A stretch of 64,000 nt of DNA, from positions 806,001 to 870,000 of the forward strand of contig JAFCMP010000335.1 in assembly GCA_017506865.1 (NCBI GenBank). The letters run 5' to 3'. A model generated the notes under the pieces. The model was given only the letters and a program-made list of their open reading frames with translations. It searched no databases and was not told the DNA's origin. Within the stretch, counting starts at the first letter, position 1, and every line of letters begins with the position of its first letter. The DNA comes from Tribonema minus (taxonomy: Eukaryota > Sar > Xanthophyceae > Tribonematales > Tribonemataceae). Positions 1 through 13,300 of this stretch are shown in pieces. The position numbers and the translations under genes were made by a program.

Positions 1-691
1 AATCCTGTGCCCCGCCCGAAGCGTATTACTGATACTAACCCTGGCTCTAACCCTGGCTCTAACCCTAACACCAAATGCAAACCTACTGTTTGCCGCATTG
101 TTATATGGGAGTACACTGAGTAGTGCAAGCTGTGCTGCGGCGGCATAAACTTCAGAGTACAAAAACCCGCTTCAGTAGCGCTAGCGAGGAGGCAGATGAG
201 GGAGCCAAGGGGTTGAGTTCTGTTGGCACATTTTTTCATTGGTCCTCTGAGCACTGCTGATCAAGCGCAGTCACAGCAAGTACACCGGCTTGCTGCGACT
301 CTCATTTGCAGCTTTTCACGTGGGGTGTTGCTGGCATCTCAAAAGCCCCTTCACTTTTGGCATTGTGTGTGGTCCACATATGCATTGGCACCCGATGGAA
401 CGCAACCCTCCCTCAAGCATGCACATCTGCTCGAAATGCTTTAATAAATGATGTCAAGTACCAGCACGAAACACTCAACACCAATCTGCACCTCAGCCCT
501 CAGTTTGTGCTCTTCAAAGCTCAGAAGAAGCAGTAACATTCGGTGTGTTGTCACAGTGCAATAACGTGCACCACCGGCTCTGTCCCTTTGCATTGGCTGC
601 AGTGAACTGCACAGGCGATCACCTCACATCTCCAACTTTGCCCCCCCCCCCCCCCCCCCCCTTACACACACACACGCACACGCACGCTCAG
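1..691. other. Upstream intron or flank of the ARM gene
   Basis: No exon can be assigned with confidence. It has imperfect CCCTAA-type repeats at about 35-70 and a run of about 20 C residues near 641-661, followed by CA repeats leading to the exon 1 acceptor at 690-691. Short open frames at 223-536 lack protein-like composition. Confidence 0.5.
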
Positions 692-3600
692 ATACTGCAA
701 CACGGCATGGTGGACATCTTGGTGAGCATGTGCGCGCCCGGTAGAGTCGACCCAGCCGCCCACCGCTACTGCGCGCTGGCCTTCAAGGTCCTGTCAGCGG
801 ACAAGGTGAGGGCGCACAAGGGCACTTGGTTATGATCAAGGTCAGGGTAGGATGATGTTTCACCAGGGGTGGTAGGATGTTTTGTCGTCAGGGTTAGGGT
901 TAGGGCAAGGGTTGACCCAGACGCCCATCGCTACCGCGCGCTCTGGCCTTTAAAGTGCGGTCAGCAGACAAGGTGAGGGTGCATGCATTTTTGTGATCAG
1001 GGCTAGGGTAGGATGTGTCAGAGTGGGTAGGATGTTTCATCGTCAGGGTGAGGGTAAGGGTGAGGGTCGACCCAGCTGCCCACCGCTACTGCGCGCTAGA
1101 CTTCACAGTGCTGTCGGCAGATAAGGAGACGGTGCGTGAGCGTACTTTTATGTTAGCAGGGTTAGCATTCAAATGTTTTGTTGTCAGGTGTAGGGTTATG
1201 TCAGGGTGACCAGCCACCAATTGCTACTGCGCGGTGGCCTCTAAGGTGCTGTCAGCGGACAAGGTGAGGGCGCATGAAGGCAAAATTTCACAAATCAGGG
1301 TAAGTGCTGGGATGTTTTGTCATCAGGGTTATTGTTAGGTTGGGGTTGACCAGCCACCCACCGCTGTGCGTTGGCCTCCAAGGTGCTGTCGCCGGAAAAG
1401 GTGAGGGCACACGGGCGCATTGTTTGCACCACCATTGTCCACTTGCAGAGCACTGACGCCTAGCCTTGCCCTTCACCGTGACCCTAACCCTAACTGTAAC
1501 CCTAACCCAAACCCAAACCCGAACCCTGCACTGTGGCTTTTCCTCCTGGTGTCTATGAACGCACACCTTTGTGTGGGCATATGTCAGGTTGAAGGCGAGG
1601 GCTTGTTTTGAGGGTAGATCTTGGGTCAGTGTCAAAGAGGGTTAGGGATAGGGCTGAGCGCTAAACCTAACCCTCACCGTCCATTACGGCATTTCCCTGC
1701 TGGTGTCTGTAGAGCACATACCTTTTTGTGCTGCTAGGTCAGGTTGGACGTAAGGGTCAGACCTCGAGGTCAGAGTCAGAGTGAGGGGTAGGGTTAGGGT
1801 TAGGGCTGAGCGCTGGTGAGTCACCTGCACGCAGTTCTTTGTGGGAGAGCCAGCGTCATGGAGCAGCGCAGCGATGATGCGAGTGGCCTCCATCTACAGA
1901 GGCTCCAAGACTTGCGGGCGTCCGGTGTATGTCTGCGTTGATGTTGCTGTAGATTGCGTCACTGCAGAGTACAGTGCTACTAGCAGCGCTCCGCTGTGGC
2001 AAAAATCCCCACTTGCAGTAACCCCTAAAATTCAACATCAGTCCTCGTGCACGACTCAATTGCTTTTGTAATGTGAACGTAAGCGCGCACAATTGTGGAT
2101 GGCGGCGCCGTAACTGCCATGATGCCGCTCACCACGCTGGCGCTGGAAAGCATCGCACTTGGGCCCTGTGCAGATATAAACCTACTGGCAAAAACAAAAT
2201 CTACCACCTATCCCTAGGTACATCTCAATGCTTTTGTAATGCGAATCAGGCGTACACGCGCGTCAAAGTGGAAGGCGGCGCCGTAACCGCCATAAATCAG
2301 CTCGTCACGCTGGCGGCGGCATGTACTGCACTCTGCATTTGTACCGATGCAAATTCTTCCTGACAGAAGGATCACGATCCACCATAATCCCTAATGTACA
2401 CGCCCATATTGTTTCAACGCTCATCATTCAGGCGTATGCGCGCGCGATCATGGATGGTGGCGCCGTGACCGCCATAAAGCAGCCGTGGCGCTGGCGTCGG
2501 AATGCAATGCATCTGGGGGCTTGTACTGATGCAAATTCCCACTAGCAAAGAAGCCCAACGTAATATCTATTGTCATGTAAATTTCAAATGTGCGGATGCA
2601 GGCGTACGCGCAAGCCATTGTGGACGGCGGCGCTGTAACTGCGATGAAGCAGCTGGTGACGCTGGCGGCGGGCGACGCTCCAACGCGGTCGTACTGCGCG
2701 CTGTCGCTGTGCCACATCATCCGCTTTGGCGTGCGCGTCCCGCTGCTCATAGAGAAGGGCATGCTGCAGGCACTGGTGAGGGCAGGGCGCTTTTATGACA
2801 CAAAAAGCAGTGACAACTTGAAGTTTCAACTTGAAGTGTCACCGTCCACCTAGAGGGTGTAACTTATAGATTCGCCATTCACTGTTGAAAAGGCGTATCA
2901 GAAGTACAAAGTGAGCAAGGAACTTTTGAAAACACGGCAAGGACAAACGGGCCATAGCTGCGGCATGCTTGTTGTTTTCGTGAGCCGCACTGCGCTCCTG
3001 TGCTTGTGCTCGAATTTGAACCAACTCTCACCATGCACATGAGTGGTTGCAATACCTGTTCTGGCATGCCGCGGCGTCCCAGCAGCACGCAAACAATCCG
3101 ATCGTTTGCGCTCTAGCCCTCCACGCTATTTGCAAGCATCGGCATGGGATGCTAGCATGCAGTGAGCTCCCTAAAGTGTGATGTATATTATACCTGAGTT
3201 GACAACTACGCCAATAGAACCTAGCCATGTGTATTGCTGGGGCAGCGCTCAGCGCCACATCATTTCTCATCGCTGTGTCATTGCTCAGGTGGATCTGGCC
3301 GACCCCTCGGACCAGGACACATGCGAGTGCTGCGCCATCGCGCTGTGCCTGCTGTACTGCCACCCGCACGCGGCGGGCCTCATCGACAGCCGCGTGGTGA
3401 GTGCCTGTCCCTTCAAGTGCGTATTGTTATCCTTTGTACTTGGAGTGCTTTGTTCTGTTTGCGTTTGCTTCAGGGGTATATATATGGCAGTGAACTACTG
3501 GTCGTGCTGAACTCTGACTGTACTGAGTCGCCTGCGGCTGGCCTCATCGACAGCCGCGTGGCAACTGCGCCGCCTTTTGTTTCCAAATTTCTAAAACGCG

Positions 3601-6600
3601 GCTTGAATAAGGAATGATTCATTATTGTTTCTACTCAGGGGTACATACTGTACAAACTGTGCAGTATATTGCTCGTGTTGGAGTACGTCTGTACTGCTAT
3701 GCGCATGGCCTCAGCGACGGCCGCGTGGTGAGTGCGCCGCGCCGCCGGTGCGCATGCGGCACGCGCAAGCGTCTTGCGCTCTCTAACAGATCTTACAGTT
3801 TGAAAGCGTAGCCTGGATGTCTCCTGATGAGCGCTGCTGCTCTCTTGTCGGGATGCGCAGCGCCCAGTGCAAGAGAGGCCCACGCGCATGAAACTGCTAT
3901 TGTAGCCACTGTACTGCTTTATGCGTATCACGGTCCGCGTGTATCCACACTGTACGTATGACAGTCCGCGTGTATCCACACAGTTTTCGAACTTTGCGGC
4001 GACATTGAGCCATCACCGCGCGCGCCACACCTCAGAGGTACAGTTGCAGCACGTGATGCAATTACAGAGTGTTTGTGCGGTTGCGGGGGCTGGCAAGCGC
4101 CATAAACTTTCAAACTTGAAGTGCATCGGACTGGTGCAGTGGCACGCGCTCATGGCGAATGCGAACGGCAGCACATCGCGCTGCACTGCTTCTCGGTAAA
4201 TCTCCTCAGGCCCTGGAAGTGCGAAACCGCCAATGGCCCCTGCCCCAGGTGATACTCAAAACACAGCTGCCGAGTGCAATCTCACAGACACAACATCAAC
4301 GGCACAGTGCTCAAAGAGCACCGCCACGCGCTTTCCATCCACTCTGGTCGCAGGTCATTCACGCTCTGATCGGCATGTGCGCGACGGGGGGAACGGCGCT
4401 GCGGCGCCACTGCGTAACCGCTCTGTGGCAGCTGTTCAGCAAGGACGCCGCTGTGGACGGGGCGCACGACTGCATACCTACCCTACTGCAACTGCTGCAG
4501 GTGACGTGCCATACCCAACAGCGCGATAGTGCCCGTCAAACAAACATTCTTGTTAGGATTAGGGTTAGAATTAGCACGACTGCGTACCTACCCTGCTTCA
4601 ACTGCTGCAGGTGCTGTGCCTCCTCCGATAGTGTCATACTGTGCATGTGTCGTGAGGGCGATGCGACAGATGCTATACTCGTCAAAGTGATGCTGAACAC
4701 ATCCAGGCCCGGCTGGAGTAGGACTTGCGGTAACATTCAGTGTTGAGGATGTATCCAGCCAGGGTGCTGCTGTCAGTGGAGCCCAAAAGGCGCACATAGT
4801 AATTTCAAACGCTATCACAATGTCTTCTAAGAACTATCAATACACTTAAGGATCTGTGCCGGTGAATGTCGAGTCAGTGGCTGATAATCACCGCTACCCA
4901 GGCTATCATTCCATTCTATTCAAGATGGCACGAGATGCAAGAGGTATGCAATGAAGTATAAGTACTTCGTTTATTTTCGCTGGAGGGCTGTAGAAGTACC
5001 AGTTCCAGCAGTACATTATCTCATTATTGGCTTCCACTCGGAGGGCGAAAATACCATTGCAGAAGTGCATTGGGCGGGGCATGCTTTACCAGATTTGCTC
5101 ACTATAAACCAAAACCTCGTTTCTGAAGCGCCCTCGCACATCTATTGCTAAGCGCTGCTGCAGGGTGATGTGGATCTGGACCTGAAGGCGGACTGCGCGG
5201 CAGCGCTTTACAATCTGGCTGAGGAGCCCGCCAACTGTCAGGTGTGAGGGCGTAAGGCGTTCCGCTGCGGAGCTGCCTATTTGCCGTACTTTGTGATGTA
5301 CTTGCTCATATGGACTTGGACTTGAAGTAAGAGTATGGAGACGGAAGTGCGCAGGAAGAGGTAGGCAGCAAACACGCGGCTTTTTGAACTGCGCTGCTAC
5401 CTACCTACCTCACTACCACCAGCCACATTTACGCACCCCAGCATCCTCTTCTGCAAACATGGTCGCCACAGGGCTTTGCCGCTTCTTGCGCAGGGAGGCC
5501 ATGCATGCAACAACAGTCATGCATGCGTTGCAAACTTGCCACTGAAGTATGGACCATATCCTTGCTGCATGCTGCGCATGCCGTGCGTGCCAAGTGCTGG
5601 TTGCACCGCAAGCCGCAGCGCTGCCATCCGCCGCACTGCCTGCGCAGCGCCACTGGATGGCGCCACAAGAGGACGTGAGCTGCTCGAGTGATGAGAGCAT
5701 GATTCTGGGTACTGCGACCTGCGCTTGATGCACAAAGCGCCCTGCGCCGCAGCACAGCTGGCTGTCAATTCTTGCATCTTTGAAACACTCCGCTGCTTTG
5801 CAATCCGGTAATACCTCCACCGGAGGCCTCCTGTGCACCGCCGCGCAAACTGCCATTACTTGTGACCGATTCAAGTATCGTTGTTGAAGGCAACAGCGAT
5901 TGACAGCAGCGCATTGGGCCCGCGTACGATGCAGGAAATGATTCAAGCAGGAGCGCTGCTGCCCATCATCCGACTCACGGAGAGCGGCACGTTTGACACC
6001 AAGGTGCGTGAGCGAGACACAGCAACACACCGCAAACTGGGCAGTGCTCAGTCGTACGGCGGCAGCCCTTAGCCTAGGGTTAGCATCAAGGCTAGAGCCT
6101 CAGCATGATAGTCATCAACTCAGCTTAAGGCATACCGGTTCATCTCCAGAAGGTGCTCTTGTATCCTCCATTTCGACTATCTGTACGTTTTACGCCAGAG
6201 CAAATTTGAAGTTATGCCCATGAGTGCGCGATGGCGCTATGAGCTACCTTGGGCACGCCTCGATGTCAGTTACGCCCTGCACCAGCTTAGGGTTAGGGTA
6301 AGGGTTAGGCGAGTGTGCCCACTTAACCACAAACGCCTACAAGCGCCTTCACGGCAGCTGTTGTGCGCCACCTGCCTCTTATGTATATGTGTACAACGTA
6401 CTCACATTCGAGCGTCTGTGCCTGTAAGTTGCGAATTTGATGATGGGACAGTCATTGCTCTGTGCTGACCCGCAAGTCCCACATTCAGATTTGTTCACAA
6501 TTGTTGCTGCGTGCCGCCTGCCGCGTGCCAGGTCCAGTGCATGTCCATCCTGCAGCGCATGCTGGTGGGGCACACGCTGCCGCAGGAGATGATGACGGCA

Positions 6601-9087
6601 TCCTTCGTTCATGGGTGAGTGTCACCGCCTGCGGTTGCAGTTCCCCTTGAAGTTGGGGTTAGTGCCAGCATTAGGGTTGGAGATAGATGATGACGGCGTC
6701 CATTGCTCATGGGTGAGTGTCACCGCTTGAGGTTACAGTCCCCATCGCAGTTGAGGTTAGTGCCAGCATTAAGTGCCAGCATTAGGGTTGGAGATAGATG
6801 ACTGATGATGATCCTTCGTTCATGGGTGGGTGTCGCCGCTTGAGGTTGCAATTCCCCTTTCAAGTCAGAGTTAGCGCCGGCGTTAAGGTTACAAATAGGG
6901 TGAGAGATGGGATTGAAATCAGGGTTAGGCTGCTGTGCCTGCATGTGTAGGGCGGTGCTGGATAAAGTGTCAGCGCTGGCGTTGCCCCTTTCTCTTCGCT
7001 TATTGAACGGTCTGCGCCGCGAACTGTGCTCTGCAGCGAGCGGCTGGAGCTAAGCCATTGAGAGCAGCACGCAGTGCCGCAGCGTGTTTGCATCAGCATG
7101 TGCTCAAGCGCCAGCGTCAATCTTCAGCACAGACCCGTTTGGAGTTCCTAGTGGAATTGCGCCCATGGCAGCGGCAACTTGCAGGAGGGTCGCCTCGCTG
7201 ATTCTCCCCCCCCTTACCCTTAGGCTGCTGGAGCTGAGCAAGCTGGAGCACCGCGACACGTGGCAGCACTTACCATTGGTAACCAACCGCAACATTCATC
7301 AGCGACAACTTGAGTAGCACCAGCTCGTCGAACCAGTGTCTGCAGCATGCATGCACCCAGCCACCGTGCTAACCCCTGTCACCCCCCCCCCCCCCCTTCC
7401 GCCTCTTGCCTCGCAGCCTGTTGGAGCTCAGCAAGCTGGAGCACCGCGACACGCAGCAGCGCATCGTCATCGGCCTCTACCGCCTCAGCCGCGAGCCCGG
7501 GACGCGCGCGCTGCTGCTGCAGCAGGGCGCGCCGGCGTGCCTCGTGCGCCTCATCAGGTGCGACGGACGCGCTGCACTTTGCTGAGCGCTGCCATGATTG
7601 CTGCGGCAATGCGCACGCGGTCGCCAGCGCGGTGATTTCAACTCTGCGCCTCCGTATGCTGCGGTGTCACGTGCCTCGTGCGCCTCATCAGGTGCGACCG
7701 AGCACGCGCTGCACTCTGTCGAGCGCTGCCGTGTAATGCTGTGGCAGCGCTCTGCGCCACAATGCGTGCACGCTTGTGGGTTCACTGACAGGGACCGCTT
7801 TAGGTACGGTGGTGTCGCCGTGCGAGTCTCAAACGCACAAGAGCGCGCTGCCGCAGACCCACATGCCCCGTGCATTCCACACGGTGACACAGTGTAGTGA
7901 TGCATTGTCCTGTCCATCGCTACCTGATTCCTCACCATTATTATTTATATTTCCATCAACACTCGACTTCTGCAGCCTGCGATAACGACTCCTGCAGCCT
8001 GGTTGTTGCAGGCCATGCGCTGCGCAGCCGGCGCAAAGAACGCCGATCGTGGCATCAGGAGCTGCCCGCAGTTACCTGGCTGCATGCTGCATTATCACAG
8101 CTCGCACAGAGTCTTGTGCTGCACGTTGCGCGCAAGAGGCGGAGGTGATGAGGGTGCTGGCGCAGCCACCTGCAGACTTGTGCAATATCAAGCACCTGTA
8201 GCTGCCGTGTCTGTTTTGTGTGTACACACACGCTGGCTGGCGAGCTGGACTCTCTGGAAGCACCTGCGCGTGCACGGTCGCAAGCTGCACGCGCTTACGC
8301 GCAGCGTTACCAGCTGGCCTGTGCAACAGGCATATCCGGAGCCTCATCCGTGTGCGCGCTGTGCACGCATGGGTGCACTACTGATGCCGTGTTCACTGTA
8401 CTGCACCACATGTGCACTGCGCAGCAAGCCCAATGAGCAGATGCGCAAGGGCTGAACTTTACCAGCATCAGCGTGCTCTGCACTCTTGTAGACTGGTCTG
8501 ATCAAGGCCCCACAGGTGGCCGTGCCCTGCGCTGTTTCATTATTCATGCACTCCATGTGAACTCCATGTGAACTCCATGTGAACTGTGCCATGCAGCAAG
8601 CCCAATGAGCAGATGCGCAAGGGCTGCGCTGCAACACTGCTCAACCTGGCGTCGGACGCCGGCAAGGAGGCCGCCGCGGCACTCGGGGAGAACGAAGACG
8701 TCACAGGTGACGCCCCCTTCTGAAGAGTATGTATGCTTGATGAGGCGCTCACGACCTTGCATTCAAAGGGGGCCCAAGAGAGGCTGCATGTGTTTGCATG
8801 TGCTTGCAGTCAAGGCGTACCTGCACAGCACCACTATCCATTGAAGTATGGAATTCGGGTTGTCGAGCAACGCAGGATGCGCCGCTTGACGTGGCACACT
8901 CTCCGGGCAGCAAGTTCTGCATGTTTCCATGCATACTGTGATTGTTGAGCGCTGCTGTGCAACTGTTGAGCGCTGCCCAGCCCCCGCCCCCTGCAGCACA
9001 CAACGCCATCATGCCTGAGGGCAGCAAGCGACCCATGGCCTAACGCACTGCTGCCGCCGCCGCCGCTGCTGCTGCCGCCGCCGCCGC

Positions 9088-9120
<33 letters not shown>

Positions 9121-10325
9121 ACTGCCTGCTGCTGCCGCACAATGTTCCAGGCGTGCTGCTCATCACGGCGCTGGTGGCTTGCGACACTGTGGACACGCGA
9201 CATCTATGCATGCGCGCACTGACCAACCTGCTGCTCGCCAAGCAGCTGCACCCAGCCATGGTGCGTACCCCCACCCCCTCCATCTCCCGCACACGTTGTC
9301 CAACTGCGGGGGCTGGTAGCAATGCTCAGGCCTGACTAATTTTTTTGAAGTTCATGCCTTGCCGTTGAAGCGTTGTGAATGCAGCACCTCGCCATGGTGC
9401 GTCACCCCAGGGTGCCCAACACATTACAGCAGTGCACAGGCTTCTGAGCAACACGTTACAGCAGTGCACAGGCTTCAGTATTCATGATTTGAATAATGCA
9501 CCTCGCCATAATGCGTGTTCCCCAGGGTGTCCGACCGGGGGCCTTGCGGCAGCGCTCACACCTTAGTCGAATCAACAGATCACAGATGACAACTCAGAAA
9601 ACATGTCGCGCAACGGGCGGCGCTCTCACAGTTCTGCTCTGGGACAAGTGGCTGCGGGCAACCCCCAGCGCATCGGGGCTTTCATCAGTGCTCAAGTCAA
9701 ATGTCGGCAGCGTCAGCTACTGCGCCACCAGCTGCCGCTTCACCGTCCAGCATGCCAAGACAGGGCAAGTATTGCCGTATGCAAGCTGATCATAGCACCC
9801 GATGGAGTGCATGTTGCGGTTTGCAGTCCCCGGTGCCGGCCATGGGAGACGGATGGGGTAAGAATTAGGGTTGCGGTTGCAGTTAGGGTTAGGGTTAGGG
9901 TCAGGGTTAGTTGTGTGGAGCTTTTGTGGCGTGACATAGGTGCCGGCGCATCTACGATGAAGTTAACTACTTAACGCAGAATATTTGTGCAGCGCAAACG
10001 CTCACCGGTACCAGCACCGGAACCGGCACCGATTCGCTGTCCTCTGCTCTCACACTCATGACTTGCTGCTCTGCCGCTGCGCTCTCAGGTCCGTGCAGGG
10101 GTCATCTGGGGGCTGACGTGCATGAGCGAGGGGGTCGCAGGCACTGGTCCAGAAGACCTGGAACAGTCTGAGGAGAGTTCCAGCGCTGTTGTTCAGGCGG
10201 AGCTGCGACCCTCCAGCGCGGGGGGGTGCGGGGGGCCGATGGCTGTTGCGCGGCTGTGCACTGCCGCGCTGTGCAGTCTGAGCGGCGTGTACTGGTCAGA
10301 GATTGCGCCCAGCAAGTCCATGCAG
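692..10325 (+). CDS. ARM-repeat gene, exons 1-11 (N-terminal ARM block visible here)
   Basis: Most exons carry about one ARM-sized unit (26-79 codons). Exon 1 gives '[15 protein letters not shown]'; exon 2 '[14 protein letters not shown]'; exon 3 '[15 protein letters not shown]'; exon 4 '[15 protein letters not shown]'; exon 5 '[12 protein letters not shown]'; exon 6 '[13 protein letters not shown]'; exons 7 and 8 join in phase 2 ('[15 protein letters not shown]'); exon 9 '[15 protein letters not shown]'; exon 10 '[14 protein letters not shown]'; exon 11 '[14 protein letters not shown]'. The shared pattern (C/A-x-x-A-L-x-x-L) is the hydrophobic helix 2-3 signature of ARM repeats. Exons 1-6 start and end in phase 0, a state that would let them be copied or skipped without frame loss. 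Confidence 0.78.
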
Positions 10326-13300
10326 GTGGGGTGTGACTCTCCTCCCCACGCAACGGCGCGTGTCTGTCGAGCGCCCACGAGTGATGTCGCTGCAGATGAC
10401 AGGTTTGCCCGCGTATTTCGCGGCAGCAAATGGTCAGCAGAGAGGCACTGAAGCCATAAAGTTCAATGGAGTATGATGTGTTGTAACCATGCTGCACACT
10501 GCCGCGCTGTGCAGCCTGAGCGGCGTGTACTGGTCGGAGATCGCACCCAGCAAGTCCATGGGGTGTGACTCTCCTCCCACTACGTGACGACACCGTGTGT
10601 TTAGGGCGCCGAGTGTTCTGTCGAGTACCGACGAATGATGTCTTGGCAAATGAGGTAGTACTTCAGGGCACTGGGAGAATGGTTTCGGATTCTGCAGAAC
10701 AACGCACTGGGAGGGATGGTTTCGGATTCTGCAGAACAACGCGCAGTCGATGCTGCTCATCAGAAGAGATGCAGGAGTCACACAGTACGAAATGGCCGCG
10801 TCTGTGCTGCACACTGCCGCGCTGTGCAGTCTCAGCGACGTGTACTGGTCGGAGATTGCGCCCAGCAAGTCTGTGGGGCGTGACCATCCTTCCTATGCTG
10901 CGCCGTACTTTTTTTCCGGCATGATGCTGGGTTGAAAAGGTAGCAACGTATGGACACCTTGCTAGATCTCCCCACAGGCTGCAAATTGGCGCATCTGAGT
11001 ACCTACATCAAATCTAATCCTAATCCTAACTCCAACCCTAACCCTAACGCCAACCCTAACTCCAGAGACCTGCACAGATAAACCTGTGCGCATCTGAGCA
11101 AAGTTGCTTCGGCGTATACACCCAGCCCACGACCGCTCACCAGCCTCAAATGCACCATGCTTCACCTGCCAAGGTACGCTCCACTGTCGTTTTGCCGTCA
11201 CGGCGCGCCGCAGGGTATATACCAGCTGGCCACGTGCAGCGACCCGCAGTGCTGCGAGGCGGCCATGAAGGCGCTCTTCAACATCCTACTTCAAGCGGCA
11301 CGGTGAGCCCCGGTTCACGCAACCTCCGTGCTTAAACATGCATGCAGAGAGACGGTAGAAGCAGCAGAACTCATTCTCGGTCTGCGCAAGGGCGTGTTGC
11401 ATGTAGCATATGGCATACTTTGCGAGCACCAGTCTAGGCTTACTCCAGCCCTAGGGTTAGGGCTGGGCCTAGCGCCCACATCACTCCGGCCAGACAAGCA
11501 TGCACATCTTATGTACATGCACATTTGCTTGCACCCCTGCGCCACTTGCCGTGAGCGCTTTTGGCACTGTTTACTCAATTTACTCGCTAGTTACCCATTG
11601 TGCAACGCTTCGCTTGCTAATAACAACACGATGTGCTGACTTCCGCATTGCATCCCCAGTTTCCTCGCCAAAAGCATCGTACCTTGACTCGCTCGCTCAT
11701 GGTGACATGATACAATAATGTCTACATGTGCATGCCACGTGTGCACTAGGGCCAACATGAAGCGAGGGGGTGGAGCGGGGGGGTGGAGCGTCACCGGAAG
11801 CGACTGCGTGGAGCGCTGCCCCCACATGATGACGTCCGTATTGCATCCTCGGTTTCCTCGCCAAAAGCATCGTGCCTTAACTCACTCGCTAACAGCAACC
11901 GCCGCTGTTGTCTGCATTTGCACGCCACCTGTGCGCTTTGTAGGGCCAATATGAAGCGCGGGGGTGGAGCGTCACCGGAAGCAACTGCGCGGAGCGCTGC
12001 CCCTGCGGCCGGGTGGAAGGGCGCCCTGCACCAGGTTCACACCTACGCATCCGCCGTGGCCAACAAGGGCCTCAACCATGACAGGTTGGTGTCAGAACTC
12101 CTGTGTACGTGTATACTTTGAAGTATACTGTTATATTTCAGAGTGATTTCTGACTTGTGTATACGAAGATCACCATCCATTGAAGTAGACCTTCAGTACA
12201 TGCTTCGAAGTACACGTTGGGTAACACCAAACCTGGGCTTATTATCACTTTTACCATGAAGGCAGACACCAGAATAGTGGGGCTCTCTTGATCAGCTGAT
12301 GGAAGCTACAACACTCGTGGCTCTGACAAAACGACCTTCTTCTTCAATGCATTGATTCCCCAAACAATTAAATTTTTGTTTTAATAGCCTCCTTAGGTTG
12401 TCAACACCATGACAAATATGGTTTTCAAGATCCTGCGTCACCAAACATACTTGTATAGATATTTTCACAATTGATTGACTTACATCAAAGTAGAGTCTAT
12501 TTTTAACGCCAAGATTGTTTGCCACCTGACTATATTTGTCTATCAAAAATCTAGCAAACGCTAAAAATTCACAATAGCAAAGGAGACAGACAATACACTG
12601 AACAGTAAAACCAGAAGTACATGCCCCAGAGATGCGCGTGGAGGTGAACGGTGAAGCTCGCATTATCTGCTCCCACCTAGGGTGCCAGCAAGGGGACCCT
12701 CTAGGGCCGCTGTACTTTGCAGTGGCAGCGGCCTTCCTACTCTTCTACCCTGATGGAGTGAATGCGACGCCCGGCAGTATGCCGGCCTACGGCCACAGCA
12801 CAGCGGAACCGCCAGCCCCGCACTGCGCTTTCCTGGATGACCTCAACGTGCTGCAAGCTGCCTACTTCGACGATGCAGCGGCCGCTGGGGTGGCAGAGGT
12901 GATCCGCCGGCTGGCGGCAGGGGGCCTACGCGTTCGACCAGACAAGTCGCTGGCCATCGCCATGCGCGGCACAGTGTTTGATGAAGCGGCCAGAGCACGC
13001 CTGCGCGCCCTTGACATACCGTTTGTGGACGCCACCATGCCAGAATCCAGTCAGGGCTTTACGTCGGTCGGGGTACCGGTAGGGCACCCAGCCTATGTGC
13101 ACGCTGCCATGAGCAAGCATCTTGTCGACGCAGGGACATGGCGATTGTCGTGGCAGCTAGCTGGAATGGCGCGGCATCACCTACAGGCAGCACAGTTCAT
13201 TCTACGCAGGTCACTGACGAAGCGCATGGGCTTCTTAGCTCGGGTCGTTGACACGGCTTTGAGTGAGACATGGTTGCACGCGTTTGACGGGTTCTGTGCA

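Noticed and set aside
740-1410. CRISPR-like regular repeat-spacer arrangement
   Set aside because: The units are exon-plus-donor-plus-intron copies of 140-165 bp in a eukaryotic gene, with variable decay; no short palindromic repeat or unique spacers.
3234-3617. 127-codon frame over exon 3
   Set aside because: It is in another frame than the ARM-like exon 3 and runs through the donor and the decayed exon copies.
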